The position numbers were made by a program, and so were the translations under genes. A stretch of 64,000 bases of DNA from Acidobacteriota bacterium. Its GTDB lineage: Bacteria > Acidobacteriota > Thermoanaerobaculia > Gp7-AA8. Below, in pieces: positions 17,093 through 26,023 of the stretch; position 1 is the stretch's first letter, and each line of letters starts with the position of its first letter. The notes under the pieces were generated by a model that saw only the letters and a list, made by a program, of their open reading frames with translations, did no database searches and had not been told where the DNA came from. The DNA lies in the NCBI GenBank assembly GCA_003223645.1, contig QHVT01000021.1, positions 43,945-107,944 on the forward strand, read 5' to 3'.

Positions 17093-18031
17093 TTACTGCA
17101 TGCTGAGGAGAACGAGAATCTCCCCCTCACCTTTGTCGAGCGGCTCGAGTGCTTTTCCGATCAGCGTGCCGGGGCGGTGAATCTTCGCGCCGCCGAGATC
17201 GAGCGGCTCGGAGCGCATCGCCATCCCGGCCTTGTTGCTCGTCACCAGCAAATCGCCGACATGAATCGCGCCGTTCTCCGCGGTCACGTGAACCTTGACG
17301 CGACCGGTCGTCGCGATCATTTCCTTCGACGGAGCTTCTACGCCCAGGACGACACCCGGCTGCGCGGAAACGACTCCGGCGACGGTCGTGTCGTACGGGT
17401 TGATCGAGGCCATGACTTCGTTCGTACGCGATGCGTTGAGCACGACCACCGTTCCCGGAGCCAGGTCGGCAGTCGCCGGAACCCATTCCGCGAAATCCTG
17501 GTAGGCCGCGCCGAGGACGGTCGTGGCTTTGATCGTGCCGTTCACTTCCAGCGTTGCGGTCGGCGTCGCAGTCCCGATTCCGACCTTGCCGTCGGTGAGA
17601 ATCGTGATCCGCGCCAGGCTGTTCGTTCCCAGGATCAGCGGACCGCCAAATGGCGTCGTTCCGATCGCCATACCGTTCCCCTCGACACCGAGGAACTCGT
17701 TCCACCCTGCCAGCGTCACGCCGAAACGCGAGATGGTGCGTCCGCTGCCGTGCGATTCGAAGTTGACCGTAGCCGCGTTTGACTTCGCGCGCAACACACC
17801 CACCGCATTCACACCCGCGTTGCTGTTCTCGATCTGCACGATGCTGATCGCGTCCGTGTTATCGAACACGTGAAGCTTCGACGACGGCGTTGTGGTTCCC
17901 ACTCCGACCTTCGGACACTGCGTCGTGTACACGCCGTTCGTGTTGTCCGAAGTCCAGGGCGTCGTGAGGCAGTCGGCGAAAGCGTTCGCGCCGACGAAAA
18001 TGCAAATCACCGCAAAAACGAGTCTCTTCAT
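17093..18031 (-). CDS. Secreted tail-fibre-like repeat protein
   Basis: A 312-residue protein counted from ATG 18031, which has GGGAGAAC upstream; the 17 residues before it are probably untranslated. The signal peptide is KRLVFAVICIFVGANAFA. The mature part has GVGTTTPSSKLHV and GIGTATPTATLEVNGTI motifs, found in phage tail fibres and secreted bacterial proteins with a C-terminal intramolecular chaperone. The latter half (DFAEWVPATADLAPGTVVV onward) resembles the peptidase-G2/chaperone-like domain. It is probably a surface-exposed trimeric structural protein. Confidence 0.72.
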   Translation of the reverse strand: MKRLVFAVICIFVGANAFADCLTTPWTSDNTNGVYTTQCPKVGVGTTTPSSKLHVFDNTDAISIVQIENSNAGVNAVGVLRAKSNAATVNFESHGSGRTISRFGVTLAGWNEFLGVEGNGMAIGTTPFGGPLILGTNSLARITILTDGKVGIGTATPTATLEVNGTIKATTVLGAAYQDFAEWVPATADLAPGTVVVLNASRTNEVMASINPYDTTVAGVVSAQPGVVLGVEAPSKEMIATTGRVKVHVTAENGAIHVGDLLVTSNKAGMAMRSEPLDLGGAKIHRPGTLIGKALEPLDKGEGEILVLLSMQ

Positions 18032-18385
18032 GTTGTTCTCCCTCGGAGTTATCGGAACCAGCACGGCAGATGATACCCGCAATGCGACCGTTTGGGGGAG
18101 TTCGCGGCCGGTTCAGATCGCTGTCGAGCTCGCACAGGATACTGAGAGAAACGCGCCGCAGACGTGTCGATCGTCACAGCGGGCCCGTCGCCGTGTTCAG
18201 TTTTTGCCGCCCTGACGGTATTCAGGTTCCCCGTCAGAGCGTTCCGTTAGACGCGGCCGACGGAGAACGAGCGCGTTGTCACGCTATTGCGCGTCGCGTT
18301 CCATCGTTCACTTCTTCGTCGCGCGATCGTAACGAACCTCATCGCATTTCTTTCGTTCCTAAGTGCAACACAAGGAGGAAGTGCG
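18032..18385. other. 354-bp divergent intergenic region
   Basis: No convincing gene is seen. The segment separates divergent genes and should hold both promoters. A short CAGAGCG/CGCTCTG-like symmetry and TTCAGG/CCTGAA half-sites occur near 18200-18240, but no element can be named. Confidence 0.4.
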
Positions 18386-18781
18386 ATGAAAAAAATCATG
18401 ACAGCAGTGAGTTTGGCGTGCGTGCTGGCGGCCGGTTGCGCGTCGATGGGCAATACCGATGCGGTGCGGGCGGCGGCGTATTCGGCGTTAGGCACGGCAC
18501 AGATCACGAACGACACGAGCAATCGTCCGAGTGAGCTGGTGGAGTTGACGAAGCTCTCGACGCATGTCGACAGCATTGCGCTCAATTCGCCGACCGAGGC
18601 GACCGTGCTGACGACGTACAAGTACAAAGGACGCTTCAATACCGACGGCGGCGAGAAGAACGGCGTGCTGACGATTCAGCGCAAGTCGCAGTTCACGAAG
18701 AACGGCGACGTCTGGTCGCAGAACGGCAGCGGCGAAGAAGTCGCGCGCAGCTCGAGCTGGTCGGGCGCGAAGCAGTCGTAA
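18386..18781 (+). CDS. Small lipoprotein, function unknown
   Basis: A 131-residue protein with a textbook lipobox (CVLAAGC). The mature part is Asn/Ser/Thr-rich with alternating strands (EATVLTTYKYKGRF, GVLTIQRKSQF). The ATG at 18386 has AAGGAGG upstream at ideal spacing, which decides it over the upstream in-frame start at 18287. No family is recognised. It converges with the HAD hydrolase gene. Confidence 0.75.
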   Translation: MKKIMTAVSLACVLAAGCASMGNTDAVRAAAYSALGTAQITNDTSNRPSELVELTKLSTHVDSIALNSPTEATVLTTYKYKGRFNTDGGEKNGVLTIQRKSQFTKNGDVWSQNGSGEEVARSSSWSGAKQS

Positions 18782-18793
18782 TCGTTCGGCCGG

Positions 18794-19399
18794 CTACAAC
18801 AGCGACTCGCTCGCGAGTTGTCTCGCGAGCGAGTCCGCGTCGACAAACTGAAACGCGCGCATGCCGACCGTCCGCGCGGCGAGGACGTTTTCGATCATGT
18901 CGTCGATGAAGACGACGTGATGCGGCTGGGTGCCGAGGACTTCGACGGCGCGGCGGAAGATCTCCTGGTCGGGTTTCGCGACGCGGAAACGGTGGGAGAG
19001 GATGAAGCGGTCGTCTTTCTGAAAGAGCGCGGCGAAGCGGCGCGGGATGATCTCGGCGTGGACTTCGTTCGAGTTGGAGAGAAACGCGACGCGGTAGCGC
19101 TCGCGCACGCGCGCCAGCAACTCCTCCATCCCCGGCATGGTGCCGTCGAAGAAATCGCTCCAGACGGACCGCAGCTCGTTGATCGATCCGCGGAATCCGG
19201 CGGCGTCGACAACGAAGTGGTAGAACTCGACGAACGTCACCGCGCCGCGCTCCATGTCGCGATAGCCGCCGGGACGCTCGAGGATGTCGATCAACTGATC
19301 GCGCGTCGCGGTCGTGTTGCGGCGAATGTTCTCCAGCACACGCTCGTAACCGAGCTTGATCAGCGTGTTGCCGAGGTCGAAGAGGAACCAGATAGGCAT
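18794..19399 (-). CDS. HAD-superfamily hydrolase, subclass IA
   Basis: A 201-residue protein with the four HAD motifs: FDLGNT (motif I, with the second Asp replaced by Gly as in YihX-like members), FLSNSNE (II), AKPDQEIF (III Lys) and FIDDMIEN (IV). A helical cap lies between motifs I and II. It probably acts as a cytoplasmic phosphatase on a small phosphorylated metabolite. The family assignment is secure; the substrate is not. Confidence 0.88.
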   Translation of the reverse strand: MPIWFLFDLGNTLIKLGYERVLENIRRNTTATRDQLIDILERPGGYRDMERGAVTFVEFYHFVVDAAGFRGSINELRSVWSDFFDGTMPGMEELLARVRERYRVAFLSNSNEVHAEIIPRRFAALFQKDDRFILSHRFRVAKPDQEIFRRAVEVLGTQPHHVVFIDDMIENVLAARTVGMRAFQFVDADSLARQLASESLL

Positions 19400-19409
19400 G
19401 TGGTTTTTT

Positions 19410-19520
19410 TAGTTTATCCCGCGCGTAGACGCGGGATCTCCGGTGGCACCGCGCGGTCCGCGTCGTTGGGAGTGCTCGTGCCGGTGTAACCAGAGATCCC
19501 GCGTCTGCGCGCGGGATAAA
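19410..19520. repeat. Long inverted repeat (AGTTTATCCCGCGC arms)
   Basis: The arms AGTTTATCCCGCGCGTAGAC and the complement of GTCTGCGCGCGGGATAAACT face each other across ~50 bases that are partly self-complementary. It lies between the HAD and carboxyltransferase genes, which run in the same direction, and may attenuate read-through. Confidence 0.75.
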
Positions 19521-19536
19521 CTGAAAACAGCCCAAC

Positions 19537-21144
19537 CTACATTCGAAACACCCCGAACCGCGGCGCGGCGATGGCCGCGTTGTAGGCGACCGACAACCCG
19601 AGTCCGAGAAACACGCGTGTGTCGGCGGGATCGATCACGCCGTCGTCCCACAGGCGCGCGGTCGAGTAGTACGGACTCCCCTCCTCTTCATACTTCGCGA
19701 GCACGGGATCGGCGATCGCACGCTCTTCCTCGATTGACAATTCTTTTCCCTGCCGCGCGAGCTGATCGCGCTTGACGGTCGTCAACACGCCCGCGGCCTG
19801 CTCGCCGCCCATCACCGAGATGCGCGCGTTCGGCCACATCCACAAGAATCGCGGCGAGTAGGCGCGGCCGCACATGCCGTAGTTTCCGGCGCCGAACGAG
19901 CCGCCGATAATGACGGTGAACTTCGGCACGGTCGAATTCGCGACGGCGTGCACCATCTTCGCGCCGTCTTTCGCGATGCCGCCGCGCTCGTACTGCTTGC
20001 CGACCATGAAGCCGGTGATGTTCTGCAGGAAGACGAGCGGGATGCGCCGCTGATTGCACAGCTCGATGAAGTGCGTCGCCTTGAGCGCGGACTCGCTGAA
20101 CAGCACGCCGTTGTTGGCGAGGATGCCGACCTTGTAGCCGAACACGCGCGCGAATCCCGTCACGAGCGTCGTCGCGTAACGCTCCTTGAATTCCTGGAAG
20201 CGCGACCCGTCGACGATCCGCGCGATCACTTCGCGCACGTCGTACGATTTGCGCAGGTCGCGCGGAATCACACCGTACAACTCTTTCGGATCGTAGCGCG
20301 GCGGCTCGGGCTCGATGCGCGTCGCCGGCTCGGCTTTTTCGAAGCGCAGGTTCTCGACGATGTTGCGCACGATCGCGATCGCGTGGTGATCGTCGTCCGC
20401 GAACTGATCGGCGACGCCGCTGATGCGCGTGTGCACGTCGGCTCCGCCTAACTCTTCCGCGGTCACTTCCTCGCCGGTCGCGGCGCGGACAAGCGGCGGA
20501 CCGCCGAGGAAGATCGTGCCGGTGCCTTTGACGATCACGGCCTCGTCCGACATCGCGGGAACGTATGCGCCGCCGGCTGTGCACGAGCCCATCACCGCGG
20601 AGATCTGCGGGATCTCCGCGGCCGACATCACGGCTTGGTTGTAAAAGATGCGGCCGAAGTGCTCGCGATCGGGAAAGACGTCGGCCTGCAGCGGAAGAAA
20701 CGCGCCGCCGGAGTCGACGAGATAGATGCACGGCAGGTGGTTCTGCAGCGCGATCTCCTGCGCGCGCAAATGTTTTTTCACCGTGACCGGCAGATACGTG
20801 CCGCCGTTCACCGTCGCGTCATTCGCGATGATCAGGCATTCGCGCTGCTGCACGCGCCCGACGCCGGTGATGATCCCCGCGGCCGGCGCGTCTTTTTCGT
20901 ACATCCCGTTCGCGGCGAGCGGTGACAGCTCTAGGAACGGCGTGCCCGGATCGAGCAGCGCGTGGATGCGCTCGCGCACCGGCAGCTTCCCCTGCTCGCG
21001 ATGACGCTGCAGGTATTTCTCTCCCCCGCCCTGCTTCGCATCGGCGACTTTTTTCTGCAGCGCGTCGACGAGCGACTGCAGATGTTCCGCGTTCGCCTTG
21101 AAGTCATCGGAGTTTGGATCGAGGTAGCTCTGCAGCGCGTCCAT
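19537..21144 (-). CDS. Acyl-CoA carboxylase carboxyltransferase (methylcrotonyl-CoA carboxylase beta-like)
   Basis: A 535-residue carboxyltransferase of the MccB/PccB family, full length. Seen are the N-terminal [17 protein letters not shown], the CoA-binding region [46 protein letters not shown] (oxyanion hole) and [19 protein letters not shown]. The NGGTYLP variant and the length favour methylcrotonyl-CoA or a similar branched acyl-CoA over propionyl-CoA. It transfers the biotin-bound carboxyl group in leucine/isovalerate or related catabolism. The enoyl-CoA hydratase gene lies three bases upstream, so they form an operon. No biotin carboxylase alpha subunit is in the window. Confidence 0.92.
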   Translation of the reverse strand: MDALQSYLDPNSDDFKANAEHLQSLVDALQKKVADAKQGGGEKYLQRHREQGKLPVRERIHALLDPGTPFLELSPLAANGMYEKDAPAAGIITGVGRVQQRECLIIANDATVNGGTYLPVTVKKHLRAQEIALQNHLPCIYLVDSGGAFLPLQADVFPDREHFGRIFYNQAVMSAAEIPQISAVMGSCTAGGAYVPAMSDEAVIVKGTGTIFLGGPPLVRAATGEEVTAEELGGADVHTRISGVADQFADDDHHAIAIVRNIVENLRFEKAEPATRIEPEPPRYDPKELYGVIPRDLRKSYDVREVIARIVDGSRFQEFKERYATTLVTGFARVFGYKVGILANNGVLFSESALKATHFIELCNQRRIPLVFLQNITGFMVGKQYERGGIAKDGAKMVHAVANSTVPKFTVIIGGSFGAGNYGMCGRAYSPRFLWMWPNARISVMGGEQAAGVLTTVKRDQLARQGKELSIEEERAIADPVLAKYEEEGSPYYSTARLWDDGVIDPADTRVFLGLGLSVAYNAAIAAPRFGVFRM

Positions 21145-21147
21145 GCG

Positions 21148-21849
21148 TTACGGCAAATATATCCCGCCGAGTCGCCGCGCCACGAGGAGCAGTTCCGCGC
21201 GCGAGAGTTTGTCGGCATGAATCGCGAGTTGTTTGATGAACTTCAGTGGAGCGGCGGCCGCTTCGGCCGCCGAATTCTCGCGAGGGCCGGCGGCCGAAGC
21301 GGCCGCCGCTCCACCGAGAGAATCCACGAGTCCGATCGCCAGCGCCTCCTCCGCATCGATCACCCGATTCGCAAGAAACAGCTGATGCGCGGCGGGACGC
21401 GCAATCACGCGGCGCCAGCGCGACGTGCCGCCGAAGCCGGTCACGATGCCGAGGCGCGCGCCGGGATGCGCGAACCGCGCGCGCGGCGTGGCGAAGCGGA
21501 AGTCGAACGCGAGGATGAGATCGAGCGCGCCGCCGAAGCAGTCGCCGTCGATCTGCGCGATCGTGAGAAACGGCGCGCGCTCGATGGCCTCGAACGTTTC
21601 CTGCCCGAGGCGTGCGAACTCGTACGCATCGCGCGGAGAGAAGCGCTGCATCTCGGCCATGTCCGCGCCGGCCGCGAAGATGTTCGGGCGCCCGGAACGG
21701 AAAACCAGCGGTTGCGCAGTCTCGCGGTCACGCAGTTGCGCGGAGGAGAGCAAGTCGCGGAGCTCGTGCAATGCAGAGGACGACAGCAAGTTCATGCCGC
21801 CGTCATCGAAGAGCAGTTCGTTTTCGGCCGTCAGCGTGAATCGGGTCAT
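21148..21849 (-). CDS. Enoyl-CoA hydratase/isomerase with repeat-derived insertions
   Basis: A 233-residue crotonase-fold protein. Oxyanion-hole motifs are visible: NIFAAGADMAEM and IDGDCFGGALDLILAFDFR. It should hydrate an enoyl-CoA in the same pathway as the downstream carboxyltransferase. Two stretches look repeat-derived. QLRDRETAQP (21712-21745) is encoded by family C 8-bp words. A 23-residue Ala-rich insertion (GGAAAASAAG...AAEAAAAP) is encoded by the palindrome at 21246-21314. The latter lies in the C-terminal helical part, where tolerance is plausible. The protein is slightly short at its C-terminus. Confidence 0.88.
   Translation of the reverse strand: MTRFTLTAENELLFDDGGMNLLSSSALHELRDLLSSAQLRDRETAQPLVFRSGRPNIFAAGADMAEMQRFSPRDAYEFARLGQETFEAIERAPFLTIAQIDGDCFGGALDLILAFDFRFATPRARFAHPGARLGIVTGFGGTSRWRRVIARPAAHQLFLANRVIDAEEALAIGLVDSLGGAAAASAAGPRENSAAEAAAAPLKFIKQLAIHADKLSRAELLLVARRLGGIYLP
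21246..21314. repeat. 69-bp in-frame palindrome inside the enoyl-CoA hydratase gene
   Basis: The arms GTGGAGCGGCGGCCGC and GCGGCCGCCGCTCCAC are perfectly complementary and enclose a smaller symmetric core. The length is 23 codons, so the frame is kept. It has the same outer arms as the intergenic copy at 361-422. Confidence 0.88.
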
Positions 21850-21890
21850 GAGCTCAGCCGCGCAACCGCGGAACCGCGTGACCGCGCAAC

Positions 21891-22289
21891 CTATCCGCCG
21901 ACCGCGTTGCGAATCGCGTCCACCGCCGCCGTCGTCGGCGTGCCGGGAAGGAAAATCTCCCGGATGCCCATCGCCTTCAGCTTCGGGATGTCCTGTTCCG
22001 GAATGATCCCGCCGGCGAAGACGATGATGTCCTGCGCGCCTTCGTCTTTCAGCATGCGCATGATCTCGGGGAAGAGGACGTTGTGCGCGCCGGACAGGAT
22101 CGAGAGTCCGATCGCGTCGACGTCCTCCTGCACGGCCGCCGCAACGATTTGCTCCGGCGTCTGCCGCAGTCCGGTGTAGATCACTTCCATCCCCGCGTCG
22201 CGCAACGCGCGCGCGATCACTTTCGCGCCGCGGTCGTGGCCGTCCAGTCCCGGCTTCGCGATCAGGACGCGAATCTTGCGTTCGCTCAT
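21891..22289 (-). CDS. Cobalamin-binding domain protein (methylmalonyl-CoA mutase C-terminal type)
   Basis: A 132-residue protein that is only the B12-binding Rossmann-like domain. It has [18 protein letters not shown], the DxHxxG cobalamin motif with the lower-ligand His, and [10 protein letters not shown] and [10 protein letters not shown]. It is the small subunit of a two-part acyl-CoA mutase (methylmalonyl-, ethylmalonyl- or isobutyryl-CoA type); the catalytic subunit is not in the window. The ATG at 22289 overlaps the TGA of the upstream GNAT gene (ATGA). Longer frames upstream are antisense artefacts. Confidence 0.92.
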   Translation of the reverse strand: MSERKIRVLIAKPGLDGHDRGAKVIARALRDAGMEVIYTGLRQTPEQIVAAAVQEDVDAIGLSILSGAHNVLFPEIMRMLKDEGAQDIIVFAGGIIPEQDIPKLKAMGIREIFLPGTPTTAAVDAIRNAVGG

Positions 22290-22882
22290 TGCGGTTTCTC
22301 CTCGGCGTGGCGGAAGACCGAGAGGATCACGATGTCGTGAAACGCCCCCTCGCGATAGAACTCCTTCTGCAAACGCCCCTCCTGCACGAAGCCGTGCGTC
22401 TCGAGCACGTGCTTCGCGCGATCGTTGTAGTCGAAGACGTTGATGTGCAGCTTGCGCAGGTTCATCTCTTCGAACGCGAAGCGCACCAGCGTCGCGATCG
22501 CGTCGCTGCCGAAGCCGCGGTTCCACGCGCTCGGCTCGCCGATGAAGAGTCCGAACGCGGCCGTGCGCGACACCCAGTCGATATCGTGGATCGACGCGTT
22601 GCCGATGTGCGTGCGGTCGTCGCGCCGCTCGATCGCGAAGTGCCGCTCGTCATCGCTCACGCGCATCGCGCGCTCGAGCCAGTCGATCTCGTTCTGAAAC
22701 GCGATCGGGTAGCGCGACTTCAGCGTGCGCACGATGTTCGGGTCGTTCATCCATCGATAGCAGCGCTCGATGTCGTCGCGCTCGAACGCGCGCAGGATCA
22801 CGTGCTCGCCGGCGATCATGAATCGCCGTCGCGACGGCTCGCGCGGCTCCGGCGCAAACGCGCGTTCGGTGCGGTCGGACAT
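22286..22882 (-). CDS. GNAT N-acetyltransferase (RimJ/RimL-like)
   Basis: A 198-residue protein. After ~28 polar residues the GNAT fold begins at [19 protein letters not shown]. The acetyl-CoA loop region is [22 protein letters not shown] and the final strand [17 protein letters not shown]. It probably acetylates a protein N-terminus or small amine. The ATG at 22882 is chosen because TATAAT (minus strand, 22892-22897) lies nine bases upstream, implying a leaderless message; MIAGEHVIL at 22819 is the alternative. It is the first gene of the operon with the B12-binding protein. Confidence 0.85.
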   Translation of the reverse strand: MSDRTERAFAPEPREPSRRRFMIAGEHVILRAFERDDIERCYRWMNDPNIVRTLKSRYPIAFQNEIDWLERAMRVSDDERHFAIERRDDRTHIGNASIHDIDWVSRTAAFGLFIGEPSAWNRGFGSDAIATLVRFAFEEMNLRKLHINVFDYNDRAKHVLETHGFVQEGRLQKEFYREGAFHDIVILSVFRHAEEKPQ

Positions 22883-22891
22883 TCGGGCGCG

Positions 22892-22897
22892 ATTATA
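22892..22897 (-). promoter_or_regulatory. Probable -10 box for leaderless GNAT transcript
   Basis: A perfect TATAAT ends nine bases before the ATG. The expected start site falls on or next to the start codon. The -35 area lies in the adjacent tandem repeat and has no clear TTGACA. Confidence 0.5.
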
Positions 22898-22898
22898 G

Positions 22899-22998
22899 AG
22901 TGCAGAGTACCGAGTGCTGGGTGCTGGGTGCTGAGTACCCGGCGTTCGACCCGAGCACCCAGCACTCTGGACCCAGCACCTGTGGACCCAGCACCTGT
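22899..22998. repeat. Inverted/tandem repeat of GTGCTGG units
   Basis: The left arm has GAGTGCTGGGTGCTGGGTGC; the right arm has several CACCCAGCACTC / ACCCAGCACC words. It lies between divergent genes upstream of the GNAT -10 box. Confidence 0.75.
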
Positions 22999-23047
22999 TT
23001 GCTGGCCCGTAACGCGCGCTTCCCACCAACGGACAGCGGCCTCCTCG

Positions 23048-23060
23048 TATACTCCGCGCC
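23048..23060 (+). promoter_or_regulatory. Leaderless promoter -10 (copy 1)
   Basis: TATACT is followed by CCGCGCC and then the ATG. The surrounding 20 bases (CTCCTCGTATACTCCGCGCC) are identical to those before the M13 peptidase start at 23965. An upstream CCCACNAACGGAC word is shared too. Confidence 0.55.
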
Positions 23061-23885
23061 ATGCGCAAACGCTCAAAACCAGTCCACATCTATCTCCTCG
23101 GCCGCGGCATCGCCGACGGCGTCTCGCAGATGACCGCGGAAGCGCTCGCCGCGATCCGCAAGTCGCGCCTCGTGTTCGATCTCTCCGGTGACGTGCGCGC
23201 GATCCGGAAGCTGCATCCCAACGTCGTCGACCTCGCGTCCGACTACTGGACCGGCGAGCTGTGCGACAACATCTACGACCGGCTGCAGGAGATGCTGCTC
23301 GACGAGGCGAAGACGAACGGTCCGACGATCTCGGTCGTCGTGGACGGACATCCGATGGTCTTCGATGACGTGAACTGGGGCATCGTGCGCGCGGGACGCA
23401 AGCGCGGGCTCAACGTCGTGGCGCTGCCCGGCATCTCGTGCGTCGACACGATGATGATCGACCTCGGCGTGGACATCGGCGACGGCGCGCAGATCGTCCA
23501 CGCGAATCACCTGCTCACGCACAACATCACGCTCGATCCGCATCTGCAAACGTTCGTCTTCCAGATCGGAAAATTCGGGACGAGCTTTTTCACGAGGGAA
23601 ACGCGCGCCAATCGACCCGGACGCTTCACTTCGCTGGTCGCGCATCTGACGCGTTTTTATCCGCCCGATCATGTCGCGACGCTCATCGTCTCCGGCGGCA
23701 CGCGCGACGCCGTCCGCAAACGCGTCCGCCTCGGCACGCTCGACGATGCGCGCGCGTTTCTGCATCGCCATCAGGACGATGGACTGACGATGCACATCCC
23801 CGCGTATCCACGCGCGCCGGTCAATGAAGCGTTCACGCGCGCGATCGACGACGAGCGGCATCTCGCGGAAATCGCGCTCGTGTAA
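23061..23885 (+). CDS. Tetrapyrrole-methylase-fold protein, borosin methyltransferase-like
   Basis: A 274-residue SAM-dependent methylase fold. The start is VHIYLLGRGIADGVSQMT (strand-loop plus Gly-rich turn). Then come LHPNVVDLASDYWTGE, a VVDGHPMVFDD loop and VVALPGISCVDTMMIDLGVD (SAM pocket). The order of these blocks matches the alpha-N-methyltransferases of split borosin RiPP systems (SonM/OphMA type) rather than cobalamin-pathway enzymes. The Tyr of the R-x-x-x-Y helix is kept (NIYDRLQEM), but the catalytic Arg position looks replaced. No borosin precursor is obvious nearby. Function unproven. Confidence 0.75.
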   Translation: MRKRSKPVHIYLLGRGIADGVSQMTAEALAAIRKSRLVFDLSGDVRAIRKLHPNVVDLASDYWTGELCDNIYDRLQEMLLDEAKTNGPTISVVVDGHPMVFDDVNWGIVRAGRKRGLNVVALPGISCVDTMMIDLGVDIGDGAQIVHANHLLTHNITLDPHLQTFVFQIGKFGTSFFTRETRANRPGRFTSLVAHLTRFYPPDHVATLIVSGGTRDAVRKRVRLGTLDDARAFLHRHQDDGLTMHIPAYPRAPVNEAFTRAIDDERHLAEIALV

Positions 23886-23951
23886 CTGCTGCGTAACGCG
23901 CGCGTCCCACAAACGGACGACCGTTCCCACAAACGAACAGCTCGCTCCTCG

Positions 23952-23964
23952 TATACTCCGCGCC
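23952..23964 (+). promoter_or_regulatory. Leaderless promoter -10 (copy 2)
   Basis: The same TATACT-CCGCGCC-ATG arrangement as at 23048. Two CCCACAAACG words lie 30-60 bases upstream. Confidence 0.55.
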
Positions 23965-25974
23965 ATGCGCAGACTCGTGATCATTCTTCTCGCGACTTTC
24001 AGCATCGTTGCCCAGACCCCGCAGCGCGGCGTCTTCACCGAAGACATCGACCGCACCAAAGACGCCTGCACGAATTTCTTCGACTACGCGAACGGCGCGT
24101 GGCGCGCGGCGAATCCGATTCCGCCGACGATGCAGCGCTGGAGCCGCCGCTGGCAGGCCGGCGAGCTGAATAAGGACGCGCTGCGCGGCATCCTCGACGA
24201 GGTCTCGCAGAAACACGACTGGACGACAGGCAGCGTCGAGCAGCAGATCAGCGATTTCTACGGCTCGTGCATGGACGAGAAGCGCGTCAACCAGCTCGGA
24301 TCGAAACCGATCCAGCCGCTGCTCGCGGAGATCGATCGCGTGCAATCGCGCGCCGCACTGCAGGACATCATCGCGCGGCTGCAGGATCTCGAGGTCTTCG
24401 TCCCCTTCGGCGTCGGCTCCGCGCCCGACCGCCACAATCCGACGCAGACGATCCTCAACGTCGGCGCCGGCGGCCTCGGCCTCCCCGACCGCGACTACTA
24501 CTTCAAGCCCGACCCGCGATTCGTCGAGGCGCGCGAGAAATATCGCGCGCACGTCGCGAAGATGTTCGAGCTGCTCGGATCGAGCAAGGCGACGGCGAAG
24601 AAGCAGAGCGACGCCGTCTTCAATTTCGAAACGCGTCTCGCGCAGTGGCACCTCGACAACGTCGCGCGCCGCAATCCGAACAACACCGACCACATGTACA
24701 TGCTGGCGACGCTGCAGGCGATGACGCCGCACTTCAACTGGAAGCGCTACCTCGATCACACGAACATTGCGGAGACCGAGGTCAACGTCACGCAGCCGCT
24801 GTTCCTGGAAGAAGTCGAGCGCGAGCTCGCGACCGCGCCGCTCAGCGACTGGCGCACGTACCTGCGCTGGCAGGTCGTGCACGCGTCCGCCGACGCGCTA
24901 TCCGATCCTTTCGTGAAAGAGAACTTCGCGTTTTACGAGCAGTATCTCGCCGGCTCGAAAGAGATGAAGCCGCGTTGGAAGCGTTGCGTCGAGCAGGAAG
25001 ATCAGCTCCTCGGCGAAGCCCTCGGGCAGAAATACGTCGAGCGCTACTTCCCGCCGGCCGCGAAAGCGCGCATGCAGGAGATGGTGCGCAACCTTTTGTC
25101 GGCGATGGGCGACACGATTCAGAAACTCGAGTGGATGTCGCCGGAGACGAAGCAGCAGGCGTTGCACAAACTGTCGACCTTCAATCCGAAAGTCGGCTAT
25201 CCCGACAAGTGGAAGGACTACAGCAGCGTCTCGATCACGCCCGGCGCGTATTTCCAGAACATCGTCAACGCGCTGAAGTACGACGTCTCCGACGATCGCC
25301 GACGCGTCGGCAAACCGACGGACCGCACACAGTGGGGCATGACGCCGCCGACGTCGAACGCGTACTACAACCCGTCACTCAACGAGATCGTCTTCCCCGC
25401 CGGCATCCTCCAGCCGCCGGCGTTCGACATGAACGCGACCGACGCCGTGAACTACGGCGCGATCGGCGTCGTGATCGGACACGAGATCAGTCACGGCTTC
25501 GATGATCAGGGCGCGAAGTTCGACGCCGAGGGACGATTGAAAAACTGGTGGACGGCGGATGACAAGAAGCACTTCGACGAGCGCACGGCGTGCGTCGCCG
25601 ATCAATTCGAGAACTACTTCATCGAGCCCGGCATCCATCATCAGGGACGCCTCGTCCTCGGCGAGTCGATCGGCGATCTCGCCGGCGCCAAGATCGCGTA
25701 CCTCGCATTTCAGAAAGCACAGCAGCAACATCCCGCGCAAACGATCGACGGCTTCACGCCCGATCAACAGTTCTTCATCGGCTGGGGTCAGTTCCGCGGC
25801 GACGCGATCCGGCCGGAAGCGATGCGCCTGATGGTGCAGGGCGACCCGCATCCGACCGGCGAATACCGCGTGATCGGTCCGCTGTCGAACCTGCCGGAGT
25901 TCGCGGCCGCATTCGGATGCAAAGCCGAGTCAGCGATGGTCAGGCCGCCGGCGAAACGCTGCGAGGTGTGGTGA
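23965..25974 (+). CDS. M13-family zinc metallopeptidase (neprilysin/PepO-like), exported
   Basis: A 669-residue protein. The signal peptide is RRLVIILLATFSIVAQ. The zinc site is HEISH within VVIGHEISHGFDDQG; the third ligand is in GRLVLGESIGDLAG. The substrate-binding NAYYNPSLNEIVFPAGILQ and the conserved ending MVRPPAKRCEVW are present, so it looks active and full length. It cleaves oligopeptides in the periplasm. The start at 23965 is set by the leaderless promoter and signal peptide; an in-frame extension upstream overlaps the preceding gene and is rejected. Confidence 0.95.
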   Translation: MRRLVIILLATFSIVAQTPQRGVFTEDIDRTKDACTNFFDYANGAWRAANPIPPTMQRWSRRWQAGELNKDALRGILDEVSQKHDWTTGSVEQQISDFYGSCMDEKRVNQLGSKPIQPLLAEIDRVQSRAALQDIIARLQDLEVFVPFGVGSAPDRHNPTQTILNVGAGGLGLPDRDYYFKPDPRFVEAREKYRAHVAKMFELLGSSKATAKKQSDAVFNFETRLAQWHLDNVARRNPNNTDHMYMLATLQAMTPHFNWKRYLDHTNIAETEVNVTQPLFLEEVERELATAPLSDWRTYLRWQVVHASADALSDPFVKENFAFYEQYLAGSKEMKPRWKRCVEQEDQLLGEALGQKYVERYFPPAAKARMQEMVRNLLSAMGDTIQKLEWMSPETKQQALHKLSTFNPKVGYPDKWKDYSSVSITPGAYFQNIVNALKYDVSDDRRRVGKPTDRTQWGMTPPTSNAYYNPSLNEIVFPAGILQPPAFDMNATDAVNYGAIGVVIGHEISHGFDDQGAKFDAEGRLKNWWTADDKKHFDERTACVADQFENYFIEPGIHHQGRLVLGESIGDLAGAKIAYLAFQKAQQQHPAQTIDGFTPDQQFFIGWGQFRGDAIRPEAMRLMVQGDPHPTGEYRVIGPLSNLPEFAAAFGCKAESAMVRPPAKRCEVW

Positions 25975-26023
25975 TTCTTTGGACTGCGGCGGCTACGCCG
26001 CCGCTTTCCAATCACCGTCATCC

